Below are positions 9,585 through 18,429 of a stretch of DNA of 64,000 nucleotides, one piece after another (position 1 is the stretch's first letter; each line of letters begins with the position of its first letter). The translations under genes were made by a program, and so were the position numbers. The DNA is from Polymorphobacter megasporae (GTDB taxonomy: Bacteria; Pseudomonadota; Alphaproteobacteria; Sphingomonadales; Sphingomonadaceae): NCBI RefSeq assembly GCF_018982885.2, contig NZ_CP081848.1:2542001-2606000 (forward strand), written 5' to 3'. Under the pieces are notes generated by a model. That model saw only the letters and a list, made by a program, of their open reading frames with translations. It made no database searches and was not told the DNA's origin.

Positions 9585-10006
9585 AATCACGCACACGGCG
9601 GGCCGACAGCGGCTTCACCCTCCTCGAACTCCTCGTCGTGCTGGCGATCATGGGGCTGCTCGCGGCGATCGTCGGGCCGCAGGTGCTCCGCTATCTCGGC
9701 TCGTCGCGGACGCAGGCGGCGAAGATCCAGATCGAGAACATCACCGCCTCGCTCGACCATTTCCAGCTCGACGTCGGGCGCTATCCGACCGCCGAGGAGG
9801 GGCTCGACGCGCTGATGACTGCGCCCGCGACCGCGCCGAACTGGAACGGGCCGTACCTCAAGAAGCCGAGCGCGCTGGTCGATCCGTGGGGCCACAAATA
9901 TCTGTTCGCGGTCCCCGGCAAGCACGGTGACACCGACGTCTGGACGCTCGGGTCGGACAATGCGCCCGGCGGCACCGGCGAAGCGCGCGATGTCGGCAAC
10001 TGGTAG
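9581..10006 (+). CDS. gspG: Major pseudopilin GspG
   Basis: A 141-residue prepilin. A short basic leader ends in the cleavage motif G/FTLLE, followed by the conserved hydrophobic helix LLVVLAIMGLLAAIV. The C-terminal half carries the major-pseudopilin signature: YPTAEEGLDAL, WNGPYLKK, DPWG and a calcium-loop-like GSDNAPGG ending in GNW. It assembles the periplasmic pseudopilus after processing by a prepilin peptidase, which is not encoded in this window. It overlaps gspF by four bases and gspH by seventeen. Confidence 0.95.
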   Translation: MKSRTRRADSGFTLLELLVVLAIMGLLAAIVGPQVLRYLGSSRTQAAKIQIENITASLDHFQLDVGRYPTAEEGLDALMTAPATAPNWNGPYLKKPSALVDPWGHKYLFAVPGKHGDTDVWTLGSDNAPGGTGEARDVGNW

Positions 10007-10412
10007 GCCGGATATCGGCGAGGGCGAATCGGGGCAGACATTGCTCGAGATGCTCGTCGTCATCGGCATCCTCGGGCTGGTCGTCGGATTGATGTTCCCC
10101 GCGATGATCGCGCCGCTCCGGCGCGCCGAATTCGACCGCAGCCGGAGCGAGCTGGTCGGCGACCTGCGCCGGGCGCGCGCGGTCGCGGTGCGCGGCGGCG
10201 TGCCGGTCGCGGTGTCGCTGAGCGACGACGGGCGCGGTTATTCGTGGAACGGCGTGCCGGTGGTCCTGCCGCTGCGGGTGCGGATCGGCGGCGACCCGTC
10301 AGTCGTGTTCTACGGCGACGGCTCGTCGACCGGCGGAGCGCTGGCGATCGCGAGCGCGACCCGGCGCGGGGCGGTCCGGGTCAATGCTGCCGGCATCGCC
10401 ACCATTTCGTGA
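9990..10412 (+). CDS. gspH: Minor pseudopilin GspH
   Basis: A 140-residue pseudopilin starting inside the gspG 3' end (17-base overlap). The N-terminal signal reads ESGQTLLEMLVVIG, with Glu at +5 after the predicted cleavage. The usual Phe at +1 is Gln here, which is uncommon but should still be processed. The helix continues to about residue 35 and is followed by a short beta domain (RARAVAVRGGVPVAV), typical of GspH. The minor pseudopilin is probably at or below the pseudopilus tip. Confidence 0.88.
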   Translation: MSATGRPDIGEGESGQTLLEMLVVIGILGLVVGLMFPAMIAPLRRAEFDRSRSELVGDLRRARAVAVRGGVPVAVSLSDDGRGYSWNGVPVVLPLRVRIGGDPSVVFYGDGSSTGGALAIASATRRGAVRVNAAGIATIS

Positions 10413-10789
10413 ACCGTGCCCGCTCCCATGACGATGGCTCGGTATTGATCGAGGCGATGGTCGCGGTCGCGATCATCGCGGCGGTGCTCGCGGTCACCTA
10501 TCGCAGCCTTGGCGAAAACGCGCTGCGCCTTCGCGCGGCGGATTCGGCGCGCACCGCGACGATGATCGCGCAGTCGCGGCTGGCGGCGGTCGGCAGCGAT
10601 ATTCCGCTCGCACCGGGGGAGACCGACGGCACCGACGGCGCATTTGCGTGGACCGTCACGATCGATGCCGAGCCCGCTGCCGCAAGCACGTCGGGCAATT
10701 TGCTCCGCGTCTCGGCGCGGGTTCGCGACATCGACGGGCGGGCCGACCGCGCGCGGCTCGACACCCTGCGCCTCGCGACGGTCCGGTGA
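10409..10789 (+). CDS. gspI: Minor pseudopilin GspI
   Basis: A 126-residue pseudopilin with a GTG start overlapping the gspH stop by four bases (GTGA). The processing site reads DDG/SVLIEAMVAVAII with Glu at +5. The motif ARTATMIAQSRLAAVG and the later FAWTVTI match GspI's conserved core. GspI nucleates the tip complex with GspJ and GspK. The frame can be extended upstream, but that would lie in gspH and leave no pilin leader. Confidence 0.88.
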   Translation: MNRARSHDDGSVLIEAMVAVAIIAAVLAVTYRSLGENALRLRAADSARTATMIAQSRLAAVGSDIPLAPGETDGTDGAFAWTVTIDAEPAAASTSGNLLRVSARVRDIDGRADRARLDTLRLATVR

Positions 10790-11394
10790 CCAAGAGTGAG
10801 CACGGTTTCACGCTGGTCGAGATGCTCGTCAGCCTTGCGCTGCTCGGGCTGGCGGCGACGATGATGGCGACGGGATTTGCCTCGGCGACGCGGCTGACGC
10901 GCTCGAACGAGGCGCGGACGGTGGCGGCCGAGACGGTCGCGGCGGCGCAGTCGGGGTTGCGCGACCGGATCGAGCGGCTGCGCCCGGCGACGCGCTTCGA
11001 CGGAGCCGCGCTCGCTGCCGATTTCGACGGCGGCCCGACATCGATGACCTTTGTCGCTTTGCCGCCGATCGCCGAACGGCCGTCGCCGCAACGCCGTTTC
11101 CATCTCGAAGTCGATGAGAACGGCGGCCTCGTCCTCGATGACGGTCAGGCGGCGCTGCTTTCGGGTGTGGCGGATCTGCGACTTGCCTATTTTGGACCCG
11201 ACGCCACCGGTGTCTTGCACTGGACCGACGACTGGAGCGCGCGTCCGACCGCGCCCGAAGCCATCCGCATCGACGTGACCTTTGCGCCCGGCGACCGGCG
11301 GCGGTGGCCCGAAATGATCGTCCGCCCGGCAACGACGGTCGACACGACGTGCGTCCTCGACACCAACACCGGCAAGTGCCGGGGCCGGTCATGA
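10786..11394 (+). CDS. gspJ: Minor pseudopilin GspJ
   Basis: A 202-residue pseudopilin with a GTG start overlapping gspI by four bases. Leader EHG/FTLVEMLVSLALLG is a standard prepilin signal with Glu at +5. The rest is a beta-rich domain with LLSGVADLRLAYFG and RIDVTFAPGDRRRWP, as in GspJ. Two Cys near the end (CVLDTNTGKC) could form a periplasmic disulphide. It belongs to the pseudopilus tip complex with GspI and GspK. Confidence 0.9.
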   Translation: MTKSEHGFTLVEMLVSLALLGLAATMMATGFASATRLTRSNEARTVAAETVAAAQSGLRDRIERLRPATRFDGAALAADFDGGPTSMTFVALPPIAERPSPQRRFHLEVDENGGLVLDDGQAALLSGVADLRLAYFGPDATGVLHWTDDWSARPTAPEAIRIDVTFAPGDRRRWPEMIVRPATTVDTTCVLDTNTGKCRGRS

Positions 11395-12401
11395 CACTGG
11401 CGGACGGTACGGTGGCAGAGGCGTGGCGGGTGACCGTCGCCGCGGTCGACTGGTGGCTTGCCGAACTCGGCGCGCTGCTCCCTGCGGACGTCAGGCGGTA
11501 TCTGGGGCGTGGCCCGGCGCTGACGGCGGAGGCTCGTCCCGGCGGCTTCCGGCTGGCGCGGCGCGGGGCCGAGGTCGCAGCGTCGCCGCGCGGGCAGAAG
11601 GTGACGCTGCTCCTGCCGCGCGACCGGCTGCTGATCCGCGAGGTGCCGGCGGCGGCGCTCCCCGAGGCCGACCTGCGCCGGATGCTGACGCTCGACATCG
11701 ACCGGCTGACGCCGTTTCGCGCCGACGAGGTGCTCGTCGCGGTCGCTTTTCCCCCGCCGGCGGCGAGCGGGAAGCGCTTGGCATACGTCGCTGCGGTCCC
11801 GCGAGCGGTGGCGGCGCTGGCGATCGGCGAGGCCGCAGCCGCTGGGATGACGCCGCTTGCGATCGGCGTCGAGGGCGCGGCGGCGGCGGCGATGGACTTC
11901 GACTTCATGCCCGCTGCGCGCGCCGCCGGGATCGCGCCGCCGCGACGCGACGCGACATGGCTATGGGCCGCGGTCGGGGTGCTGGCCTTGATCAACCTCG
12001 GCATTGCGATCGAGCTGGATAGCGCCGCAACCGATCGGCTCGCCGGGCAGGTCGAGGCGCAACGCATCTTGCTCAGCCCGGTTATCGCTGCACGGTCGCG
12101 GGTGCAGGCTGAGGACAAGGCGCGTCGGGGGCTGATCGCGCGGCGCGTGCACGCCGAGCCGCTGCACGTCCTCGATGCGGTGACGCGCGCACTGCCCGAC
12201 GGCGCGTGGGTCGAACGCTACGCGTGGGATGGACGCACCTTGCGTCTCTCGGGAGCGCGGCAGGATGGGGTCGATGTCGTCGCCGACCTGCGCCGCGTGC
12301 CGGGGTTCGCGCATGTCCGCGACCTCGCCACCGACGCCCCGCTGTCTTCCGCCGCGGGCCAGCGTTTCGATGTCGCGGTGGACTTGGGCGCAGCGCGATG
12401 A
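11391..12401 (+). CDS. gspL: Type II secretion assembly protein GspL
   Basis: A 336-residue bitopic protein starting in an ATGA overlap with gspJ. The cytoplasmic actin-like part (residues 1-185) includes VTLLLPRDRLLIREVP and LRRMLTLDIDRLTPF, the region that contacts GspE. One membrane helix follows at about residues 190-210 (LWAAVGVLALINLGIAI), then a periplasmic ferredoxin-like domain. The length is a little short for GspL. It links the ATPase to GspM and the pseudopilus. Confidence 0.88.
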   Translation: MTLADGTVAEAWRVTVAAVDWWLAELGALLPADVRRYLGRGPALTAEARPGGFRLARRGAEVAASPRGQKVTLLLPRDRLLIREVPAAALPEADLRRMLTLDIDRLTPFRADEVLVAVAFPPPAASGKRLAYVAAVPRAVAALAIGEAAAAGMTPLAIGVEGAAAAAMDFDFMPAARAAGIAPPRRDATWLWAAVGVLALINLGIAIELDSAATDRLAGQVEAQRILLSPVIAARSRVQAEDKARRGLIARRVHAEPLHVLDAVTRALPDGAWVERYAWDGRTLRLSGARQDGVDVVADLRRVPGFAHVRDLATDAPLSSAAGQRFDVAVDLGAAR

Positions 12402-12943
12402 ACCAATGGTCGCCGCGCGAACGCCGCCTCGTCGCCGTAGGCATCCTCGTCGCGCTGCTTGTGCTGGCGGTGTTCGGCGTCATCCTGCCGATCGCCAGCG
12501 GTTTCTCCGATCGCGCAGACCAGCGCGAGCAGCTTGCCGACGACCTCGACCGCGGCGACCGGTTGCTGGCGTCGCGCGCGTTCTGGCTCGCCGCCGCAGC
12601 CCGGCAACGTGCAGACCGCACCCGTTATGCGATCGTCGCGCCGAACGCGGGTGCGGCCACCGAGCTTGCCACCGAACGCGCGACCGCCGTGATCCACGCG
12701 ACCGGCGGCGAGGTCCGCACGATCCGCGAGCAGCCGTCGACCCCCGACACTAGCCGCCTGCGTGTCGAGGCGAGGCTGAGCTTGACGCAACTCGTTGCCG
12801 CCTTAAGAATATTTGAATTGGGGCAGTTCACGCCCGTCATTGAAGCGGTATCGATCGATGCGGGCCAGGCGTCGGGCGCGGGGAGACTGGCACCGATGGA
12901 AGTCCGGATCGACCTTGCCTACCGCCATGTTCCCGCGCTTTGA
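12398..12943 (+). CDS. gspM: Type II secretion assembly protein GspM
   Basis: A 181-residue protein beginning in an ATGA overlap with gspL. A short cytoplasmic tail (WSPRERRLVAVG) precedes a single membrane helix at about residues 14-32, a coiled region, and a small periplasmic domain with LRVEARLSLTQLVAALRIFE, which fits the GspM ferredoxin-like fold. It stabilises GspL in the inner membrane. It overlaps the next gene by seventeen bases. Confidence 0.85.
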   Translation: MNQWSPRERRLVAVGILVALLVLAVFGVILPIASGFSDRADQREQLADDLDRGDRLLASRAFWLAAAARQRADRTRYAIVAPNAGAATELATERATAVIHATGGEVRTIREQPSTPDTSRLRVEARLSLTQLVAALRIFELGQFTPVIEAVSIDAGQASGAGRLAPMEVRIDLAYRHVPAL

Positions 12944-13397
12944 AGTTGCCCCGGTGCCGGCGGCGCTTGCCGTGGCGCTGACGGCGTTGCTCACTGCGCA
13001 ACTGCTTTACAATCCGCCTGCGATCGAAACCGTCACGTCGGGCGCGGCGCACTGGCTGCCCCCGGTGGCGATCACCGCGCCGCTGCCCTCAGCCGATGCG
13101 ATCGAGGCGCGGCCGTTGTTCAATCCGACCCGGGGCGCGGCCGCCGCCGCCGACCGGGCCGACAGCGCAGCGGCGACGATCGACGGCTTTACGCTCGTCG
13201 GGGTCGCCAGCCGCGGCCGTCGTGCCGTGGCGGTGTTGCGCGGTGCCGATGCTACGATCCACACCGTTGGGCCGGGTCAGCAACTCGTTGGCTGGACGCT
13301 CGATGCGGTGCGTCCGGACTCGGTCGTTCTTGTCCGCGGCGACGAACGCCGGACGATCGCCGTCGGGGCGACCGCGACCAAGGGACCAGACCAGTGA
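12927..13397 (+). CDS. gspC: Type II secretion protein GspC/GspN-like, HR domain
   Basis: A 156-residue protein starting inside gspM. One membrane helix lies at residues 8-27, then a linker, then a homology-region domain (residues 83-150: GFTLVGVASRGRRAVAVLRG, VGPGQQL, LDAVRPDSVVLVRGDERRTI). The HR domain of GspC binds the N0 domain of the secretin, and gspD is the next gene. The protein lacks the C-terminal PDZ or coiled-coil region of full GspC and is about half its usual length, as is common in alphaproteobacteria. Such genes are often named gspN. Confidence 0.8.
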   Translation: MFPRFEVAPVPAALAVALTALLTAQLLYNPPAIETVTSGAAHWLPPVAITAPLPSADAIEARPLFNPTRGAAAAADRADSAAATIDGFTLVGVASRGRRAVAVLRGADATIHTVGPGQQLVGWTLDAVRPDSVVLVRGDERRTIAVGATATKGPDQ

Positions 13398-15535
13398 CTG
13401 TGCGTAGGACGATCGGCGGCGCTATGGTCGTGATCTTGCTCGGCGGTACCGTCGCGGCAATTGGCCAGCCGGTCATAGTGACGGCTCCCGATCCGACGGT
13501 GCGGTCGACGATCCTGACCGGGCAGGAGCGCGCCCCCGTCGTGGTGACGAACCCGGTGGCGACGGTCCATCCGGGCGACGTCAGCCTCAACTTTCCTAAT
13601 GCCGACGTCCAGGCGGTCGCCAAGGCGGTTCTCGGGTCGATGCTCGGGCTCGAATATACCGTCGCGCCCGACCTGCACACGCCGATGACGCTGGTGACCC
13701 AGCGGCCGGTGTCGCGCGCCGATGTCCTGCGGCTGTTCGAAACCTCGCTGCTGACCGCCAATCTGGCACTGATCGCCCGCAACGGCGTCTATGTTATCCT
13801 TCCGATCGAGCAGGCGCGCGGGCAGGCGCCGGTCGTCGGTGCCGGCGACAGCGCCGCGTTCGCGTCGGAGACGATTCCGCTCAAGTTCGTCGCGTCGGAC
13901 GAGTTGCGCCGCCTGATCGACCCGGTTTTGCCCAACGTCATCACGTCGGCGGCTCCCGGCAGCCTCGTCGTCGCGGGGACCGGCGGGCAGCGCGCGGCGG
14001 TCCGCAACCTCGTCCGCCAGTTCGACGTCGACTGGCTGCGCAACACCTCGTTCGCATTGTTCGTGCCGCAACGGACCGACAGCCGCCTGATCGTTCCCGC
14101 GCTCGACCGGCTGATCAACGCTAATGGTGCGCCGACCAAGGGCATGGTTCGGCTGGTGGCGATGGACCGGTTGAACGGTATACTCGCGGTGTCGACACAG
14201 CGGCAATATCTCGACGACGTCCAGCGCTTCGTCGAACTCCTCGACCGCGAGGGCGAATCGAGCGAGCGGCGGGTGTTCGTCTACCGCGTCCAGAACGGCC
14301 GCTCCGCCGACCTTGCCAAGGTATTGGCGAATGCATTCGGCGGGCGCGGCGGCAATGCAAGCGGCCGGGGCGACACGACGCGCGGCGGCGGCGATCCACT
14401 CTCCGGCCCGCGCGACGACTTCGCCATTCCCGGCGGCAATTCGGGTGGCGGTGCAGGGGCGGGCAGCGCCGGGTTCGGCAACAACGGTTCGGCCAATGGT
14501 GGCCCCGGCGGCGGCGCGGGCAGCGGCTTCGGCAGCCAGAACGGGACCGGCAGCACCGCGCAGAATCCGCTCGCCGGGGGCACGGCATCGTCCGGCAGTT
14601 CCGCAAATACCACCGTCGACATCAACTCCGACGACCTGCGCGCGCGGATCAGCAGCGACGAGACCAACAACGCGATCGTCGTCTTCGCCACGCCCCGCGA
14701 CTATGCGGTCGTCGAGGACGCGCTGCGCAAGCTCGACGTCGTGCCGTACCAGGTGATGATCGAGGCGGCGATCACCGAGGTGACGCTGACCAACGCGCTG
14801 CGCTACGGCGTCCAGTGGAACTTCAACAGCGGCAAGACCAGCACGACGCTGTCCGAGGACCCGGCGGGCGCGATCGTCCGCACCTTCCCCGGATTTTCGT
14901 TCTTCTACGGCGGCAGTTCGATCATGGCGGCGCTCAACGCGCTCGAAAACCTGACCAAGATCAACGTCGTGTCGTCGCCGAAGCTGCTCGTGCTCAACAA
15001 CCAGACCGCGGCGCTCCAGGTCGGCAACCAGGTGCCGATCATCACCGCGTCGTCGACCAGCACGATCGGCAGCAACTCGCCGATCGTCAATTCGATCGAA
15101 TATCGCGACACCGGCATCATCCTCAAGATCACGCCGCGGGTGAACAGCAGCGGGCTCGTGCTGCTCGATGTCGCGCAGGAGGTCAGCGACGTCGTCGCGT
15201 CGCAGACCACGGGCATCAACTCGCCGACGATCTCGACGCGGCGGATTGCTACCTCGATCGCGGTGCAGGACGGCGAGGTCGTCGCATTGGGCGGGCTGAT
15301 CAGCAACAACACAACCGATACCAAGGGCGGGCTGCCGTTCCTCAGCCACATCCCGGTGATCGGCGGGCTGTTGTTCGGCAACACCAACAAGCAGGTCGCG
15401 CGGACCGAATTGCTCGTCCTGCTGCGCCCGCGGGTCGTCCGCACCGTCGACGACGGGCGTGCGCTCGCCGACGAGATGCGCGCCAAGCTCGAAACGCTGC
15501 GCCCGCTGCTGACCCGCGGCAATGGCATCCCCTGA
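13394..15535 (+). CDS. gspD: Type II secretion outer-membrane secretin GspD
   Basis: A 713-residue secretin with a GTG start overlapping gspC by four bases. A signal peptide (to about residue 25) precedes N0 (LNFPNADVQAVAKAVLG), N1-N3 repeats and the secretin core from about residue 430. Core signatures include VSSPKLLVLNNQTAALQVGNQVPI and GLPFLSHIPVIGGLLFG. Residues about 315-405 are an extraordinary Gly/Asn/Ser-rich low-complexity insert within or beside N3. It forms the outer-membrane channel. It overlaps gspK by fourteen bases. Confidence 0.95.
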   Translation: MTVRRTIGGAMVVILLGGTVAAIGQPVIVTAPDPTVRSTILTGQERAPVVVTNPVATVHPGDVSLNFPNADVQAVAKAVLGSMLGLEYTVAPDLHTPMTLVTQRPVSRADVLRLFETSLLTANLALIARNGVYVILPIEQARGQAPVVGAGDSAAFASETIPLKFVASDELRRLIDPVLPNVITSAAPGSLVVAGTGGQRAAVRNLVRQFDVDWLRNTSFALFVPQRTDSRLIVPALDRLINANGAPTKGMVRLVAMDRLNGILAVSTQRQYLDDVQRFVELLDREGESSERRVFVYRVQNGRSADLAKVLANAFGGRGGNASGRGDTTRGGGDPLSGPRDDFAIPGGNSGGGAGAGSAGFGNNGSANGGPGGGAGSGFGSQNGTGSTAQNPLAGGTASSGSSANTTVDINSDDLRARISSDETNNAIVVFATPRDYAVVEDALRKLDVVPYQVMIEAAITEVTLTNALRYGVQWNFNSGKTSTTLSEDPAGAIVRTFPGFSFFYGGSSIMAALNALENLTKINVVSSPKLLVLNNQTAALQVGNQVPIITASSTSTIGSNSPIVNSIEYRDTGIILKITPRVNSSGLVLLDVAQEVSDVVASQTTGINSPTISTRRIATSIAVQDGEVVALGGLISNNTTDTKGGLPFLSHIPVIGGLLFGNTNKQVARTELLVLLRPRVVRTVDDGRALADEMRAKLETLRPLLTRGNGIP

Positions 15536-16352
15536 CGCCGCCCACGGCGAGTCCGAGCGCGGCTATGCGATGGTCGCTGCGGTCGCTGCGATGGCGCTGT
15601 TTGCCCTGCTTGCGCTCGACGGGATCGGCATGGGGCGCGGTGCCGTCGCGGGTGCGAGCGCAGCGGTCGAGCATGCCCGCCTCGTGGCAGCGGCAAATGC
15701 GGGCACGGCGATTGCCGTCCACGGTCTCGGGCTGGTCGAAGCTCCACGGCGCTGGCAGCCGTCGAGCGAGCTCCACGTGGTCGACTTCGACGGCATGACA
15801 ATGTCGATCACGGTCGAGGACGAGATGGCGAAGGTTCCGCTCAATTTCGTCCAAGCGCCCCGGATCAAGCGGCTGTTCGAACTCGCGGGTGTCCCGATCA
15901 CCCAGGTCGACGGACTTGTCGCCGCTTTCCTTCGTTTGCGCGGCGATCCGATCGTTGGCAGCGGCGTGAGCCGCAGCACCTCGGTTCCGGCGGGCCTGAC
16001 CGCGATCGACGAGTTGACCCTGCTCGACGGTATGACCCCAGCGATCTACGCGCGATTGGCGCCGGCGGTCACCGTGGCTGGAACGACACTCGCGTTCGAT
16101 CCGCAAGATGCCGGCCCGCTCGCACGTGCCGTCATGTCGGCGGGCGCGACCACGCCGCAGGCAATCGAGCAGGTGGTTTCATCGGCCGATCGACAGCCGG
16201 CATTAACCACGGGCGAGGTGCGACGATATGGCCACTCACTCGCGATCCGCGTCGAAGTTGGCGATGGTGCCAACGGCCATTTCGTTCAGACGACCATCGT
16301 CGAGCTCACGGGCGTGGCCGGGCAGCCTTACCTCGTTCGGGCGCTGAGTTGA
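15522..16352 (+). CDS. gspK: Minor pseudopilin GspK (operon end)
   Basis: A 276-residue pseudopilin, much larger than the others. Leader ESERG/YAMVAAVAAMALFALLA lacks the Glu at +5, a known property of GspK, which caps the tip. The globular part has the GspK pattern: VEDEMAKVPLNFVQAP, then a helical domain and LTAIDELTLLDGMTPAIYARL. It starts inside gspD. In the usual operon order gspK follows gspJ; here gspL-M-C-D intervene and gspK is last. Confidence in the family is good despite low conservation. Confidence 0.88.
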   Translation: MASPDAAHGESERGYAMVAAVAAMALFALLALDGIGMGRGAVAGASAAVEHARLVAAANAGTAIAVHGLGLVEAPRRWQPSSELHVVDFDGMTMSITVEDEMAKVPLNFVQAPRIKRLFELAGVPITQVDGLVAAFLRLRGDPIVGSGVSRSTSVPAGLTAIDELTLLDGMTPAIYARLAPAVTVAGTTLAFDPQDAGPLARAVMSAGATTPQAIEQVVSSADRQPALTTGEVRRYGHSLAIRVEVGDGANGHFVQTTIVELTGVAGQPYLVRALS

Positions 16353-16412
16353 CAATAAGCGACGCTCGCCAACCAAAGTTATTGCCGGTTCATAAATGCT
16401 TCGTTTTCTTAG

Positions 16413-16440
16413 TTGTAAGTCGCCAAGCGATCGGTAATCT
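16413..16440 (+). promoter_or_regulatory. Possible sigma-70-like promoter for the S53 protease
   Basis: TTGTAA at 16413-16418 and TAATCT at 16435-16440 are separated by 16 bases, about 70 bases before the protease start. Both hexamers differ from consensus at two positions. The short AT-rich stretch stands out from the GC-rich surroundings. This is prediction by eye only. Confidence 0.35.
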
Positions 16441-16511
16441 TGATCGTGCGTGGTGTCGAAAAAGCTAACGGCGGTGCGCCTTCCGGGTGATCGAAACAGG
16501 GGACGAGCATA

Positions 16512-18377
16512 ATGTCGATTAGTAGATTTGTTTCGCTGATGCTGTGCACGGCGGCGTGTGCAGCGCCAGCACTGGCATCGACCCAGATCGAGAAGGGTGC
16601 CGCAGTTTCCGTCGCCGGCGCGACGTCGCCGGTCGAGTTCGACGTCTTCCTGCCGTTGCGCAACCCGTCCGACCTCGAGCGTCTGCTGACCGCGCAACAG
16701 AATTCCGCCTCGCCAAGCTATCACAAGTGGGTTTCGCCGGCCGAATACGCTGCGCAGTTCGGCCCGACTGCGGCGACGATGGCGAGCGCCCAGGCAGCGG
16801 TGACGGCTGCCGGTCTGCAGGTGACGACGACGCAGATGCGCTCGTTCCACGTCACCGGCACCGTTGCCCAGGCGACCGCTTTGTTCGGCACCGGTTTCAA
16901 GAACGTCGTCACGACCGATGGGATCAACCACGTCGTCGCCAGCGGCCCGCTCGTGATGTCCGCCGCGCTTGCCGCGACCGGCGCGAAGGTTATCACCTTC
17001 GCTGGGTTGCCCGACAAGAAAACATTCTCGAAGCGGACGACGGCAGCGCTGCCGGACAACCGTTACGGGCCGGATGGCCCGTATTGGTACAATGACATGA
17101 AGCAGGCCTACGACTATCCGTCGTATCAGAGCTTCCTGCCGAATGGTGACCGTCTCGACGGCACCGGGGTGCACGCCGCGATTGTCATCTCGGACAAGGT
17201 TTACCCGAACGATCTCGCTGCGTTCTTCAACCACGAGCACTTCACCACGACGACCGGGAAGCCGGCTCCGACGGTCAACACAATCGACATCAACGGCGGC
17301 GGCGTCGTCGGCGGTGGTGGCTCGTTTGAGGCGAGCCTCGATGTCCAGCAGGTTCTCGGCGGTGCGCCGGGTGCAACGGCGACGATCGTCAGCATACCGA
17401 ACCTGCAGGATAGCAATATCCAAGCGGCGTATCAGTACATCGTTGATTCGAATCTGTACGATGTCGTGAACTCGTCGTTCGGCGGCTGCGAAGCGCAATA
17501 CACCGCTGCGTATAACGGCGGCACCGACTACACCTTCATCCTCCAGGCGTACGACGACATCTTCCGCCAGGGTAACGCAGAAGGCATTACCTTCGTCGCC
17601 AGCTCGGGCGACCAGGGTGGTCCGGCGTGCCCGTCGGCGAACTACGGCACCCCCGGCGCCAAGCCGAAGTTCGGCAAGGGCGTGTCGACACCGGCGACGT
17701 CGGTCTATGTCACTGCAGTCGGCGGCGGCAATCTGGTCACAGTGTCTGATGGGTCGCGTAACTCGACTTATGTCGGCGAGAATGGCTTCGGCGATCCGGA
17801 AGTCCCATACGACATCTACGGCCTCGGTCAGAATGTCAGCGGCGGCTATTGGGGTGCCGGTGGCGGCAAGAGCGTCGTCTCGCCGCGTCCGAGCTACCAG
17901 ATCCCGATCAACACCGGATCGAACTTCCGCACGACGCCCGATGTCGGCATGCAGGTTGGTGGTTGCCCGAGCAGCGCGGTCCAGCCGTGCGGTCCGGATC
18001 GCAGCTCTGCGATCACGACATACCAGTCGGGTCTCGGCGGCGGTAACTACGGCGTGATCGGAACGTCGGTCTCGTCGCCGCAGTTCGTCGGTGCGCTCGC
18101 TCTGTACATCCAGAAGCAGGGCAAACGGGTCGGTAACATCAACCCGTATCTGTATCACTTCGGCCAGGTCCAGACCGTCATGGGTGGCGTGAACGCTCCT
18201 GCTGAATATCAGTTCTACCATCGCAACATTAAGGGCTTCGACGGTCTCTGGGCCGACGACTTCCCGAGCCAGAACTATAACTACATCAACGGCAATGGTA
18301 CTCCGGATATTCGTAAGCTGTTCGGCTTCACCAACTTCGACTCGGCTGGAATTCCGCAGTCGGTGTCGAACCCGTAA
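16512..18377 (+). CDS. Secreted S53 family serine-carboxyl peptidase (sedolisin/kumamolisin type)
   Basis: A 621-residue preproprotein. A signal peptide ends near residue 23 (APALAS), an activation prodomain covers about residues 30-170, and the peptidase domain follows. Sedolisin catalytic residues are all present: Glu273 and Asp277 (FEASLD), Asp367 of the oxyanion hole (SSGDQGG) and nucleophile Ser519 in GTSVSSP. The C-terminal acidic NGNGTPDI region fits the calcium site. These enzymes act in acidic conditions and are secreted. Its place directly after the type II secretion operon makes it a likely cargo. Tandem hairpins follow. Confidence 0.93.
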   Translation: MSISRFVSLMLCTAACAAPALASTQIEKGAAVSVAGATSPVEFDVFLPLRNPSDLERLLTAQQNSASPSYHKWVSPAEYAAQFGPTAATMASAQAAVTAAGLQVTTTQMRSFHVTGTVAQATALFGTGFKNVVTTDGINHVVASGPLVMSAALAATGAKVITFAGLPDKKTFSKRTTAALPDNRYGPDGPYWYNDMKQAYDYPSYQSFLPNGDRLDGTGVHAAIVISDKVYPNDLAAFFNHEHFTTTTGKPAPTVNTIDINGGGVVGGGGSFEASLDVQQVLGGAPGATATIVSIPNLQDSNIQAAYQYIVDSNLYDVVNSSFGGCEAQYTAAYNGGTDYTFILQAYDDIFRQGNAEGITFVASSGDQGGPACPSANYGTPGAKPKFGKGVSTPATSVYVTAVGGGNLVTVSDGSRNSTYVGENGFGDPEVPYDIYGLGQNVSGGYWGAGGGKSVVSPRPSYQIPINTGSNFRTTPDVGMQVGGCPSSAVQPCGPDRSSAITTYQSGLGGGNYGVIGTSVSSPQFVGALALYIQKQGKRVGNINPYLYHFGQVQTVMGGVNAPAEYQFYHRNIKGFDGLWADDFPSQNYNYINGNGTPDIRKLFGFTNFDSAGIPQSVSNP

Positions 18378-18391
18378 GCTCGCAATGATCA

Positions 18392-18416
18392 CGACCGATC
18401 GGTTGCTGATCGGTCG
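18392..18416 (+). terminator. First hairpin downstream of the S53 protease
   Basis: Nine-base arms CGACCGATC and GATCGGTCG enclose a seven-base loop, 15 bases after the stop codon. No T tract follows. It is the first of two hairpins in a row. Confidence 0.5.
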
Positions 18417-18429
18417 CGTTGACTAAATA

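Noticed and set aside
13277-15349. Large antisense open frame opposite gspD (690 codons)
   Set aside because: It is an artefact of GC-rich codon bias: Arg/Asp/Gly-rich, no domains, no ribosome site, and gspD on the other strand is unambiguous.
16236-18392. Antisense open frame of 718 codons opposite the S53 protease
   Set aside because: The plus strand encodes a complete catalytic protease with a signal peptide; the antisense protein has low-complexity composition.
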